NCBI GenBank assembly: GCA_022791475.1
Contig: JAAVZD010000003.1
Coordinates: 1-25,519, forward strand
Direction: 5' to 3'
DNA length: 25,519 nt
Origin: Clostridia bacterium
GTDB taxonomy: Bacteria; Bacillota_A; Clostridia; TANB77; CAG-508
In this document: one piece after another, positions 7,621 to 16,499 of the stretch
How the letters are laid out: every line of letters starts with the position of its first letter
How positions within the stretch are numbered: position 1 is the stretch's first letter
Program-made: the position numbers and the translations under genes
Notes under the pieces: generated by a model
The model's input: the letters and a program-made list of their open reading frames with translations, nothing else
Told to the model about the DNA's origin: nothing
The model's database searches: none

Positions 7621-9864
7621 ATGTTAAAATTAAAAGATGTATCGAAGTTTTATTATAACAAAGGCCTTATAGCAACAGGGTTTACTAAAATAAATCTAGA
7701 GCTAAAAATGGGTGAATTCGTTGTAATTACTGGTGAATCAGGTAGTGGAAAAAGTACGCTTTTAAATGTTCTTTCTGGACTAGATAGTTACGAAGAAGGA
7801 GAAATGTATATAAATGGTGAAGAAACTAGTCATTATACAGAAAAAGATTTTGAAGATTATAGAAGAAAATATATAGCAAATATATTTCAAAGTTTTAACC
7901 TAGTAAATAGTTATACAGTATATCAAAATGTTGAACTTGTAATGTTATTAAATGGATATAAGAAAAGTCAAGTAAAACAAAAAGTATTAGATATTATAGA
8001 AAAAGTAGGACTTACAGAATTCAAAAATACAAAAGTTTCAAAACTTTCTGGTGGTCAAAAGCAAAGGGTAGCAATTGCAAGAGCAATGATAAAAGAAACG
8101 CCAATAATAGTAGCCGACGAGCCAACAGGAAACTTAGATTCAGCATCTAGCAAAGATGTAATAGAACTTCTTAAAAAAGTAGCTAAAGATAGATTAGTAA
8201 TAGTAGTAACTCATAATATAGAACAAGTAGAAGAATATGCAACAAGAATTATAAAAATGCATGATGGGAGAATAATAGAAAATAAAGAGATAAAAAATGT
8301 TGAAGTTCCAGAAAAAGTAGAAGAAAGTAAATATACAAAAATAACAATAGCAAATAAATATAGGTTAGGAATAAGAAATACCTTTAATATAATACCTAAA
8401 TTTTTACTATTATTTGCCGTATTTTTATTTATAACAGTAGCACTACTTAGCGAATATGCAAGCTTTAGTCAAACAGAATATGAAGCAAATAAAGCAGGAT
8501 ATAATGTGTTTTTTAGAGATTTATCAGAAGAAAGAATTATAATAAAAAAGAAAGATAAAACGGCATTTACAAAGGAAGATTATGAGAAAATTGAAAAATT
8601 AGAAACAGTCAAATATGTAGTAAAAGATGATGTAACTTTAGACAGTAATATTAGTATATATGAAGAAGAAATGGGAATTTATTTATATGGAGATGCTAAA
8701 GAGGAAAGTTTTTTTGATGGAGAACTGACAGCAGGTAGAATGCCAGAGAAGGAAAATGAAATAGTAGTTAGAATTCCTAAAGACTATTATTATGTAAGAA
8801 ATGGTGCAGAGCAAATTTTAAACAAAGAATTTAGAAGAGATAATGATTATTCTAAATATACTCGAGAAAATGCTAAAATATTAGTAGTAGGTGTAAAATT
8901 ATATGAAGAAAATGATATGTTTAATTATTATGGTCAAAATACTACATTTTATGTAACAAATGAATATTTAAATAAATACAGAGAAGAACTTAATCAAAAT
9001 TATAGTAAAATAAAAAGCTTATTTGCAGGTAAATATTATGAATCACAACAAGGAAATCCATATTATAGAATACAGCCAAGCGATAAAGTAGCTTCAGGTA
9101 CAGCAATTGTAAGCAATGAGGCTAATGGTTTGTTTAAAGATTACAAGGCAAAAAATAAAGAACTAAAAATAGAAATAGAAAATATTTATTATAAAGATGA
9201 GTTGAATTTAAAAGTGTCAAATACATATACTAAAAACTCATTTACACGAATAACAGGAAACAAAGATTATGACCAAAATAATGGAGCAATATTTATAAAT
9301 GAAGAAGATTATAAAAGCTTATTTAACAAATCTTCATATCAATCTTCTGTATTTGTAAAAGATGAAAAAGATTTAGAAGAAACTAAACTAAAATTAGAAG
9401 AATTAGGATTATCAGCAAAACCAGTAAAAGATTTCAAAGTAAATGAAGGAAAAGAAATTCTTCAAATAATAAAAATATTTAAATTAGTAGTAACAGTAGT
9501 ATTAATATTAGCATTATTCTTTATATCATATTTCATTATAAGAATAATACTAAAATCAAGAAATGTATATTTTACAACATTAAGAATGCTAGGTGCTACA
9601 AATAAAAATGTAAAAAGAATATTAGATATTGAGTTGTTTATAAATTCAAGTATAGCATATTTCAGTTTTATAATATTTATACTTTTAAATAAGTTTGAAA
9701 TTTTAAATATAGAATTTATAAAAACATTATTAAAATTCCTAAGCTTAAGAGAATATATTCTTATGTATATAATTTTAATTATAATGTCATGGCTAATATC
9801 AAGAAGATTTTCAAAACGAATATTCAAAAAATCAGCAATTAAAACGTATAATGAGGAGGTATAA
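7621..9864 (+). CDS. ABC transporter, fused ATPase and FtsX-type permease (first subunit)
   Basis: This 747-residue protein starts with a MacB/LolD-type nucleotide-binding domain: Walker A GESGSGKS at 38-45, signature LSGGQ at 142-146, Walker B IIVADEP at 162-168 and the H-loop THN at 197-199. A membrane helix follows at ~258-276, then ~330 extracytoplasmic residues, then three C-terminal helices with the FtsX-like LRMLGATNKNVKRIL cytoplasmic motif. Four helices in a MacB-like topology suggest that it moves peptides or lipids across the outer face rather than importing small solutes. The next gene has the same architecture and starts 2 nt after this stop, so the two probably form a heterodimer. 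No two-component system is adjacent, so the substrate is unknown. Confidence 0.88.
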   Translation: MLKLKDVSKFYYNKGLIATGFTKINLELKMGEFVVITGESGSGKSTLLNVLSGLDSYEEGEMYINGEETSHYTEKDFEDYRRKYIANIFQSFNLVNSYTVYQNVELVMLLNGYKKSQVKQKVLDIIEKVGLTEFKNTKVSKLSGGQKQRVAIARAMIKETPIIVADEPTGNLDSASSKDVIELLKKVAKDRLVIVVTHNIEQVEEYATRIIKMHDGRIIENKEIKNVEVPEKVEESKYTKITIANKYRLGIRNTFNIIPKFLLLFAVFLFITVALLSEYASFSQTEYEANKAGYNVFFRDLSEERIIIKKKDKTAFTKEDYEKIEKLETVKYVVKDDVTLDSNISIYEEEMGIYLYGDAKEESFFDGELTAGRMPEKENEIVVRIPKDYYYVRNGAEQILNKEFRRDNDYSKYTRENAKILVVGVKLYEENDMFNYYGQNTTFYVTNEYLNKYREELNQNYSKIKSLFAGKYYESQQGNPYYRIQPSDKVASGTAIVSNEANGLFKDYKAKNKELKIEIENIYYKDELNLKVSNTYTKNSFTRITGNKDYDQNNGAIFINEEDYKSLFNKSSYQSSVFVKDEKDLEETKLKLEELGLSAKPVKDFKVNEGKEILQIIKIFKLVVTVVLILALFFISYFIIRIILKSRNVYFTTLRMLGATNKNVKRILDIELFINSSIAYFSFIIFILLNKFEILNIEFIKTLLKFLSLREYILMYIILIIMSWLISRRFSKRIFKKSAIKTYNEEV

Positions 9865-9866
9865 AT

Positions 9867-12320
9867 ATGATAAAAATAGAAAAAGTAAATAAATATTTTA
9901 ATAAGCACAAGAAAAATCAAATACATGTCATAAATAATACCTCACTTGAATTCGGCGAAAATGGATTGGTAGCATTGTTAGGGCATTCAGGAAGCGGTAA
10001 AACAACACTACTAAATGCCATAGGTGGGTTAGACAAAGTTAATAAAGGTAAAATATATATAAATGGAGAAAGAATAACAAAAAGAACTAGCCACAAAATA
10101 GATAAAATAAGAAACTTAAATATAGGCTATATATTCCAAGATTATAAACTAATAGACAATATAACAGTATTTGAAAATGTTGCAATGGTATTAAGGATGC
10201 TAGGAATAAAAGATAAAAAAGAAATAAAATCAAGGGTAGAATATGTATTAAATTGTGTTAATATGTATCGCTACAGAAACAGACTAGCAAGTATGCTATC
10301 AGGTGGAGAAAGACAAAGAGTAGGAATAGCAAGAGCAATTGTAAAAAATCCTAATATAGTAATAGCAGATGAACCAACAGGAAACCTAGATAGCCAAAAT
10401 TCATTAGAAATAATGAATATAATAAAGGCAATATCAAAAAATAGGTTAGTAATACTTGTAACACATGAGGTAGACCTAGCAAAATTCTATGCATCAAGAA
10501 TTATAGAAATAACAGATGGAAAAGTTGAAAAAGACTATGAAAATTTGGATAGCAAAGACCTAGATTATAGAATAGATAATAAAATATATCTAAAAGACTT
10601 TGAAAAAAATGAAACAATAAATAAAGATAATATAAACTTAAAAATATATGGAGAGGAAAAAGATAATTTAGACTTACAAATAGTAATAAAAAACGGAAAC
10701 ATATATGTAAAATCAGCAAATAAAAAAGTAGAAGTAATAGATGATACATCAAGTATAGAATTTGTAGATGACCACTACAAAAAAATAGATAAGACTATAT
10801 ATCAAGAATATGACTACGATTTAAGCAAAGCCATTAAAAAGAATATTAAACCAAAATACAGTTCTATATATAGTATACCAAAATCTATAATTAAAGGCTT
10901 CAAAAAAATAGCAAGCTATTCAATACTAAAAAAACTTTTGCTAATAGGCTTTTTCGTATCAGCCATGTTTATTGTATATGCAATTAGCAATATGGCAGGA
11001 ACATTAAAAGTAGAAGATAAAGACTTTATAAGTAGAAATAAAAGTTATTTAGAAGTAAAACTTCCAAGCCTAAAAGTAGAAGAATATTTAAAATATGAAC
11101 AAGATGAAAATATAAATTATATAATGCCAGGAAATAGCAATATATCATTTTCAATAAAAAATGAAGATTATTACCAAACAAGTAAAATGAACGCAGAGCT
11201 TTCAGGCTCACTTTCAAGTATTAATATGATTAGTAACCAAGATATAATACAAGGAAGAATGCCAGAAAATGAATATGAATTAGTAATAGATAATATGATA
11301 ATAGATAGAATGTTATCTTCAAACACATTAGTAGCACATGCAGGAATAAAAAGTGGAACAGAACTTTTAGAAAAAGAAGTTTATATGAAAAATATGAGAC
11401 CATTTAAAATAGTAGGAGTTACAAATAAAAATAGCCCATCTATATATGCATATGAAAGTAATTTTATAAACATACTTTCAAATTCTGAAGGCTCAGGAAA
11501 CAATATGGGAATAATGACTATGGATAGAACTAACGAAAATAATCAAGAGGCAAATATAATAAATTATAAACTAAAAAAAGATGAAATAACCTTAAGAAAA
11601 GGAAGACTTCCAGAAAATGATTATGAAGTAATAGTAAATATAAGTAATGAGTATAATGTGAAACTAAATAAGAAAATTAAAACAAAAGTAAATGAAGTAG
11701 AGCTTACAGTAGTAGGTTATTATGATAGTACTGTAGACTTAAACGCATATTTAGTAAATGAAAATACAATGAAATATAAACTAATAAGCCAAAGTCAGAA
11801 TATAGTAATATATGCAAAAGATGATACAAAAGTAACTGACAAGTTTGATAAAGACTATAATTTGTTTGTAGAAAATACATATGAAAATGATAGAGCAAAC
11901 TATTTAAAAGAGAAAAGTTCTTCAAGAAAAAGTAGCATAATATTTGCAAGTATAATACTTGCAATATCACTTGTAGAAATATTCCTAATGATGAGGTCAT
12001 CATTCCTTTCAAGAATAAAAGAAGTAGGAATATTAAGAGCAATAGGAGTAAAGAAAACAGATATTTATAAAATGTTTGTAGGAGAAATATTAGCAATAAC
12101 AAGTACAGCAAGTTTATTAGGAATACTATTTATGAGTTACATGCTAAGTTGTGTAACACAAATAAAATACTTAGGTAGCATGTTTGTAATAAACTTTGGA
12201 GTAATATTATTAAGTATAATATTAGTATATGCTTTTAATATAATAGTAGGATTACTTCCACTATTTGGAGTACTTAGGAAAACACCAGCAGCAATACTTT
12301 CAAGGCATGATTTGGAATAA
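9867..12320 (+). CDS. ABC transporter, fused ATPase and FtsX-type permease (second subunit)
   Basis: This 817-residue partner of the preceding gene has a nucleotide-binding domain at ~1-215: Walker A GHSGSGKT at 39-46, signature LSGGE at 144-148, Walker B IVIADEP at 164-170 and THEVD as H-loop. A charged ~120-residue linker absent from typical MacB proteins (roughly 220-340) separates it from the first membrane helix near 355-375. A large extracytoplasmic domain and three C-terminal helices follow, with REVGILRAIGVKKTDIYKM, the FtsX-family motif. GGAGG sits inside the end of the first gene and the 2-nt spacing implies translational coupling. An inverted repeat starting 17 nt after the stop ends the operon. 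Confidence 0.88.
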   Translation: MIKIEKVNKYFNKHKKNQIHVINNTSLEFGENGLVALLGHSGSGKTTLLNAIGGLDKVNKGKIYINGERITKRTSHKIDKIRNLNIGYIFQDYKLIDNITVFENVAMVLRMLGIKDKKEIKSRVEYVLNCVNMYRYRNRLASMLSGGERQRVGIARAIVKNPNIVIADEPTGNLDSQNSLEIMNIIKAISKNRLVILVTHEVDLAKFYASRIIEITDGKVEKDYENLDSKDLDYRIDNKIYLKDFEKNETINKDNINLKIYGEEKDNLDLQIVIKNGNIYVKSANKKVEVIDDTSSIEFVDDHYKKIDKTIYQEYDYDLSKAIKKNIKPKYSSIYSIPKSIIKGFKKIASYSILKKLLLIGFFVSAMFIVYAISNMAGTLKVEDKDFISRNKSYLEVKLPSLKVEEYLKYEQDENINYIMPGNSNISFSIKNEDYYQTSKMNAELSGSLSSINMISNQDIIQGRMPENEYELVIDNMIIDRMLSSNTLVAHAGIKSGTELLEKEVYMKNMRPFKIVGVTNKNSPSIYAYESNFINILSNSEGSGNNMGIMTMDRTNENNQEANIINYKLKKDEITLRKGRLPENDYEVIVNISNEYNVKLNKKIKTKVNEVELTVVGYYDSTVDLNAYLVNENTMKYKLISQSQNIVIYAKDDTKVTDKFDKDYNLFVENTYENDRANYLKEKSSSRKSSIIFASIILAISLVEIFLMMRSSFLSRIKEVGILRAIGVKKTDIYKMFVGEILAITSTASLLGILFMSYMLSCVTQIKYLGSMFVINFGVILLSIILVYAFNIIVGLLPLFGVLRKTPAAILSRHDLE

Positions 12321-12331
12321 TATAAAAAAGG

Positions 12332-12380
12332 AAATAAAAGGAAAGATTTGGGACACGTCAAAAACACTTTCCTTTTATTT
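12332..12380 (+). terminator. terminator of the ABC operon, overlapping a larger palindrome
   Basis: AAATAAAAGGAAAG (12332-12345) pairs perfectly with CTTTCCTTTTATTT (12367-12380), followed by more T. The same bases also form the left arm of the 12337-12434 repeat, so the two structures exclude each other. Confidence 0.7.
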
Positions 12381-12434
12381 TTTGAACTTTAATTTAAAAA
12401 GAAAATTTTTTGGCGTGTCCCAGATCTTTCCTTT
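12337..12434. repeat. 28-bp inverted repeat, possible MITE or insertion-sequence ends
   Basis: Arms 12337-12364 and 12407-12434 match over 28 bp with two T/C differences that stay G-U paired in RNA. Each arm contains TGGGACACG(T/C)CAAAAA. The 42-nt interior has no gene. Confidence 0.8.
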
Positions 12435-12506
12435 GAGGGGCAAAATCTTTATAGTTAAAATTATAAGCATTATGAAATAAAGTTTATAAACTATTAAAGT
12501 AAACAC

Positions 12507-12535
12507 TTGCAAAATTATGTAAAATATTGTATAAT
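12507..12535 (+). promoter_or_regulatory. promoter of the lemA operon
   Basis: TTGCAA (12507-12512), 17-nt spacer, perfect TATAAT (12530-12535). It leaves a ~155-nt leader before lemA. Confidence 0.65.
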
Positions 12536-12697
12536 ATGAAAAGATGCAATGTATAATGGTATATAAACCAAATAAATAATTTTAGGAGGGAAACAAAATT
12601 TAATATGAGTGTTATTTAATAGTAAAGTAAAAAAACAAATTGAAAACTGAATATGGAACATAATAACAATATTTTTTCTAATGGAAGGAGACAAACT

Positions 12698-13270
12698 ATG
12701 AATGACATCATGAACAAAATCAACAAAGGAACACTAATTGTTGTAGGAGCAGTTGCAGCGGTCATCATTATGATAATTATAGGAATATCTTCTGTACATT
12801 CCAGTGCAATTAATTATTATGAGAAAGTAACAGAGGCACAATCAGCAATTAAAGTCGAGGAAAAACGGAGAGCAGAGTTAATTCCTAACCTCGTAGACTG
12901 TGTTAAAGATTATAACAGACATGAGTACGAAACACTTTTGGCTGTTATTGATGCTCGGAGCCAGCAGTCTGGAGAAGTTACAGATGAATTGGCACAGGAA
13001 ATAAAGAATGAGTTAAGAGTTATAGTAGAAGCATATCCTGAGCTTAAAAGCCAAACTAATTATGATGAATTGATGAAAGAGCTCAGTACAACAGAGAACA
13101 TGATTGCTGAAGTCAGAAAGAACTACAATAATGCAGTAACTCGATATAACGTATATACTCTTCATCCAATTCGCAAATTCTTTCTTTCAATTACAGGCTA
13201 CGAGAGAGTTGAGTTCGAAAAACTTGATTATAACGTTTCAGAGGATGCACCTACAAACTTATTTGATTAG
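12698..13270 (+). CDS. lemA: LemA family protein
   Basis: Starting at the ATG at 12698, 8 nt after GGAAGGAG, the protein has 190 residues; a longer reading from 12653 lacks a ribosome binding site. It has one N-terminal membrane helix (about 12-31), then the LemA coiled helical bundle with the hallmark RRAELIPNLVDCVKDYNRHE and a C-terminal YN-x-x-VTRYN segment. The domain is expected outside the membrane. LemA function is unresolved. The DNA is visibly less AT-rich than the neighbouring ABC genes and uses CGG and CTC codons avoided there, which suggests a different origin. It is co-transcribed with the next gene, 11 nt downstream. Confidence 0.88.
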   Translation: MNDIMNKINKGTLIVVGAVAAVIIMIIIGISSVHSSAINYYEKVTEAQSAIKVEEKRRAELIPNLVDCVKDYNRHEYETLLAVIDARSQQSGEVTDELAQEIKNELRVIVEAYPELKSQTNYDELMKELSTTENMIAEVRKNYNNAVTRYNVYTLHPIRKFFLSITGYERVEFEKLDYNVSEDAPTNLFD

Positions 13271-13281
13271 AGGGCTGTAGT

Positions 13282-14007
13282 ATGGAGATAAAGAAAAGAG
13301 AAGTAATATTCAGCATAATAATTATTGCTGCAATGCTAATCATAGGTTTTGGAATTAGCGAAAAAATACGGCAAAATATGCTTGAAAAATATCAGAGGTA
13401 TGATTTAGCACTTAAAATTGATACTGAAGAATTATTCAGCTACGGAATGAGTACAAATGTTGGTGATGCTTTTGTATATGGAGACCTAAGAACTATTGAT
13501 CCTGTTACCTTTTCAGAACTCGAAGGAGTATATTCATATGTAAAAAAGGAAGAACAAGAGTATCGTAAGCATTACAGAATAGTAACTAAAACATATACAG
13601 GTTCCGATGGAAAAACAAAAACAAAAACAGAAAAGGAAGAATATTGGACATGGGATACAATGAGAACAGAAAGAAAAACAGCAACAAGGATTTCTTTCTT
13701 AAACGTTGAATTTGATTATGAAAAAATACCATTTCCAACGAGCCATCATGTAAAGACAATTAGCACAGGGTATCATAGAAGAAATGTTTATTATGGTACA
13801 GATACCGATTTTCAGGGAACAATATTTACAGTTCTCAAAGAAGATACTATTAATGAAACATCATTTTACAAAAATCGAACCATTTCAGAGACAATAGAAA
13901 ATCTGGAATCTGGAAGTGAAGTTGTTGTTTTCTGGGTATTTTGGATAATTCTTACAGGAGGATTAGTTGTAGGATTCTATTATCTGGAAAATAATTGGTT
14001 AGATTGA
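13282..14007 (+). CDS. LemA-associated membrane protein of unknown function
   Basis: The protein has 241 residues with one membrane helix near each end (about 8-26 and 215-234), so ~185 residues lie on one side of the membrane. The central part has FVYGDLRTIDPVTFSELEGVYSYVKK, then a charged Lys/Thr-rich stretch and EEYWTWDT, a pattern I associate with proteins encoded beside lemA (resembling TMEM43-like neighbours), but I cannot assign a family. The ATG at 13282 is preceded by GAGGG. The pair with lemA is a common two-gene unit. A terminator follows at 14013. Confidence 0.7.
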   Translation: MEIKKREVIFSIIIIAAMLIIGFGISEKIRQNMLEKYQRYDLALKIDTEELFSYGMSTNVGDAFVYGDLRTIDPVTFSELEGVYSYVKKEEQEYRKHYRIVTKTYTGSDGKTKTKTEKEEYWTWDTMRTERKTATRISFLNVEFDYEKIPFPTSHHVKTISTGYHRRNVYYGTDTDFQGTIFTVLKEDTINETSFYKNRTISETIENLESGSEVVVFWVFWIILTGGLVVGFYYLENNWLD

Positions 14008-14012
14008 GTAAT

Positions 14013-14053
14013 AAAAAATAAGTCAAGTACAATTGTATTTGGCTTATTTTTTT
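14013..14053 (+). terminator. terminator of the lemA operon
   Basis: AAAATAAGTCAA pairs with TTGGCTTATTTT around a ~12-nt loop (one T/G pair), followed by T residues. Confidence 0.75.
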
Positions 14054-14084
14054 AAATTAAAAGATTTTACTACGAATACACGAC

Positions 14085-14112
14085 TTGACTAACTTTAATT
14101 TAATGATATAAT
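14085..14112 (+). promoter_or_regulatory. promoter of the ibrA-like gene
   Basis: TTGACT (14085-14090), 16-nt spacer, perfect TATAAT (14107-14112), about 35 nt before the start. Confidence 0.65.
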
Positions 14113-14146
14113 TTTAAGTATAAATTAATTAATAAGGAAAAAGTAA

Positions 14147-15473
14147 ATGTCAAAAAAATATTTAGAAAAAGATGTACTACAAGCAGCATTTGAAAGGCTA
14201 GAGATTATATTTGATGAATTTGAGAATGTTTATATAAGTGTTAGTGGTGGAAAAGATAGTTCAGTTATGGTCCAACTTGCGAATATAGTAGCAAAAAAGA
14301 AGAACAAAAAGTTTGATGTACTATATATAGATTTTGAAGCTCAATATACCCATACAATTGAACATATTGATAAATTAAAAAGTCTATCACAAATACGAGA
14401 CTTTTATCATGTTGCACTTCCAATGGCATTAAGAAATGCGGTTTCGATACTTCAACCAAAGTGGATATGTTGGGAAGAAGAGAGTAAAGATTTATGGGTA
14501 AGAGATATGCCAAAAGATTCTATTAATATAAAAAATTGCCCATTTGACTGGTTTAAAAAAGGAGAAGAATTTGAAGATTTTATTATAGAATTTGCAGATT
14601 GGTACCAAAAAAAGTATAAAACAAAAGTTGCATGTGGAGTTGGAATTAGAACAGATGAAAGCTTGAATAGGTTTAGAACAATAGCTTTTCAAGAACATAA
14701 AATAAAATATAAAGATTATAATTGGACAACAAAAATAAAATTTAATGAAAGACATATAGAAGTATACAACTTTTACCCAATATATGATTGGAAAGCAGAG
14801 GATATATGGGGTGCAGTAAGTAAACTAAATTTAGAGTATAATGAAATATATGAATTAATGTATAAAAATGGACTTAGTATATATGAACAAAGGTTATGTC
14901 AGCCATATGGAGATGACCAAAAAAATGGACTAAATCAATTTAAAGCATTAGAATATGATACTTGGGGAAAAGTTTTAAATAGAGTAAATCGGAGTTAACT
15001 TTGGTAATATATATTGTAAAACAACAGCTTTAGGAAATATAAAATCAAGTAAACCAGACTTTATGACTTGGCAAGAATATGCAGTATTTTTACTAGAAAG
15101 TATAGGTATATATAATAGAGATTTAATGCTCCATTATTATAAAAAAATAAAGAAATTTATGATATGGTATAAAAATAAATATGGGGTAGAAATAAAAGAT
15201 ATACCAGATGTAGCAGATAAGAAATTAGAAAATCAGAAAAAGGCTATTTCTTGGAGAAGAATTGCAAGAGCAATAGAAAAGAATGATTTTTATTTAAAAA
15301 AATTATCTTTTGCACAAACAAAAACAGATGATAAAGAACTAGAAAGGTTAATTCATAAATGGGACAACTTACTAAATAGAAATACAAAAACAGATGACAA
15401 AAATTTGATTAAAATAATACAAAAAAATGATGAAATAGAAAGAGGTAATAATAATGGTAGTAAAAATGAATAA
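14147..15473 (+). pseudogene. ibrA: IbrA-like PAPS-reductase-family protein (DUF3440), frameshifted
   Basis: The first 283 residues hold a PP-loop: SVSGGKDSS at about 32-40 binds ATP/PAPS in the PAPS reductase superfamily, followed by DVLYIDFEAQYT and GVGIRTDESLNRFRT as in IbrA/DUF3440 proteins. The frame ends at 14998. An extra C at 14990 is the simplest cause: without it the reading continues VNGVNFGNIYCKTTALG... into the downstream frame MTWQEYAVFLLESIGIYNRDL, which is the C-terminal part of the same family, ending at 15473 (~442 residues in all). IbrA with IbrB was described as an activator of prophage-type eib genes in E. coli; the biochemical reaction is unknown. The C-terminal part has a short internal TKTDDK repeat. 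Real mutation or sequence error cannot be decided here. Confidence 0.8.
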
Positions 15474-15807
15474 TAAAGATGAGAGATTTTATAAATATAT
15501 GGGAAAGATATTTGGTTCAAGATTAATACAAAATCAAACTAATGATAGAATATATGACGATAATAACAAATTATGGTATATATCATTAGAAGAAGATTTA
15601 GTAGTAGCATTTGTTTCAGTAAGTAATGATATAATTAAAAATGTGTATGGAACAAAAGAAGAGGCTTTAAAAGAAATTTTGAAAGAAGTAAAAAAAGAAA
15701 ATAGAATTAAAGACAGTACAGTAACAGTGTTATATGAGAATGTGTATAAAGAAGCAGGATATAAAGTTATAAAAGATATATATAAGAATTTTGTACTTAT
15801 AGCATAA
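15454..15807 (+). CDS. small protein, possibly GNAT-fold, in the ibrAB cassette
   Basis: This 117-residue protein overlaps the end of ibrA by 20 nt and has AAAGAGG just upstream of its ATG. The pattern is a hydrophobic strand pair (LWYISLEEDLVVAFVSVS), a helix rich in Lys/Glu (TKEEALKEILKEVKKEN), and VTVLYENVYKEAGYKVIKDIYKNFVLI. The last stretch resembles the C-terminal half of N-acetyltransferases (Y-x-x-x-GF/Y...NFV), where a residue pair after the core strand binds acetyl-CoA. The canonical Q/RxxGxG/A loop is not seen, so it may be degenerate. Its place between ibrA and ibrB suggests a shared function. The fold assignment is tentative. Confidence 0.55.
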   Translation: MVVKMNNKDERFYKYMGKIFGSRLIQNQTNDRIYDDNNKLWYISLEEDLVVAFVSVSNDIIKNVYGTKEEALKEILKEVKKENRIKDSTVTVLYENVYKEAGYKVIKDIYKNFVLIA

Positions 15808-15810
15808 AAA

Positions 15811-15836
15811 AGAAAATTTTACTACTAAAATTTTCT
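15811..15836. terminator. weak hairpin after the GNAT-like gene
   Basis: AGAAAATTTT (15811-15820) pairs with AAAATTTTCT (15827-15836) around a 6-nt loop. No T-run follows on the plus strand, so it may only partly stop transcription before ibrB. Confidence 0.5.
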
Positions 15837-15851
15837 AACCTCCAACTTCTA
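15836..15851 (+). repeat. dispersed repeat, copy 1
   Basis: AACCTCCAACTTCTA here recurs in the right arm of the hairpin at 21684-21751 after the aldolase gene. Similar short intergenic strings recur in Clostridia. Confidence 0.5.
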
Positions 15852-15915
15852 TAAAATAAAGTGAAGAATGAATAGTAAATAGTAAAAACCTTCGGTTTGA
15901 GAAAGGAACCAAAAA

Positions 15916-16449
15916 ATGAAAGAAATAGAAATGCCAGTGTTAAATGTTAAAATGATAGATATAGATAAAGTTGTAGCAAATGATTATAACCCAAATAAAG
16001 TAGCACCACCAGAAATGCAATTATTAAAGCATTCTATAGAAGAAGATGGTTATACTCAGCCAATAGTAACCTATTATGATAAGGAAAATGATAAATATAT
16101 AGTAATAGATGGATTTCATAGATATCGTTGCGCAAAGGAGTTTTTTAATTTAAAACAGATACCAATAGTAACAATAGAAAAAGATTTAGAAAACCGTATG
16201 GCAAGTACAATAAGACATAATAGAGCAAGAGGAACACATCAAATTGTTGATATGTCACATATAGTACTAGATTTAACAAATATGGGTTGGACAGAAGAAC
16301 AAATTTCAAGACATTTAGGAATGGAACTTGACGAAATTATTAGATTAAAACAAATAACAGGTTTAAAAGATATGTTTGCAAATCATGTATTTAGCAAATC
16401 TTGGGAAGAATTTGATATAAAAGTTAAAGAAGAAACTAATAATGTATGA
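15916..16449 (+). CDS. ibrB: IbrB-like ParB/sulfiredoxin-fold protein
   Basis: This 177-residue protein has an N-terminal ParB/Srx-type nucleotide-binding domain: the NDYNPNKV segment, then VIDGFHRYRCAKEFF (about residues 60-74), which takes the place of the GERRxRA motif of ParB. A helix-turn-helix follows near 119-140 (GWTEEQISRHLGMELDEIIRLKQ). This matches IbrB, the partner of IbrA, in size and order. ParB-like domains of this family bind and may hydrolyse nucleotides such as CTP or ATP; whether this one does is unknown. AAAGGA precedes the ATG. No parA or plasmid gene is nearby, so it is not a partition gene. Confidence 0.8.
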   Translation: MKEIEMPVLNVKMIDIDKVVANDYNPNKVAPPEMQLLKHSIEEDGYTQPIVTYYDKENDKYIVIDGFHRYRCAKEFFNLKQIPIVTIEKDLENRMASTIRHNRARGTHQIVDMSHIVLDLTNMGWTEEQISRHLGMELDEIIRLKQITGLKDMFANHVFSKSWEEFDIKVKEETNNV

Positions 16450-16499
16450 AAAAAACGAGCATACTATAAGCAAAAGAAAAGAAAGGTAGATGATATAGT

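Noticed and set aside
9462..9926. 154-codon minus-strand ORF
   Set aside because: Antisense to two ABC genes with complete domains; Ile/Phe-rich shadow.
11704..12111. 135-codon Leu-rich minus-strand ORF
   Set aside because: Shadow of the second ABC permease.
12613..12627. Four-codon ORF after AGGAGGG in the lemA leader
   Set aside because: Ribosome binding site spacing is too long and there is no attenuator; regarded as chance.
15916..16449. ParB-like gene as a plasmid or chromosome partition gene
   Set aside because: No parA or parS-like sites; size and pairing with a PAPS-reductase-like gene fit IbrB.
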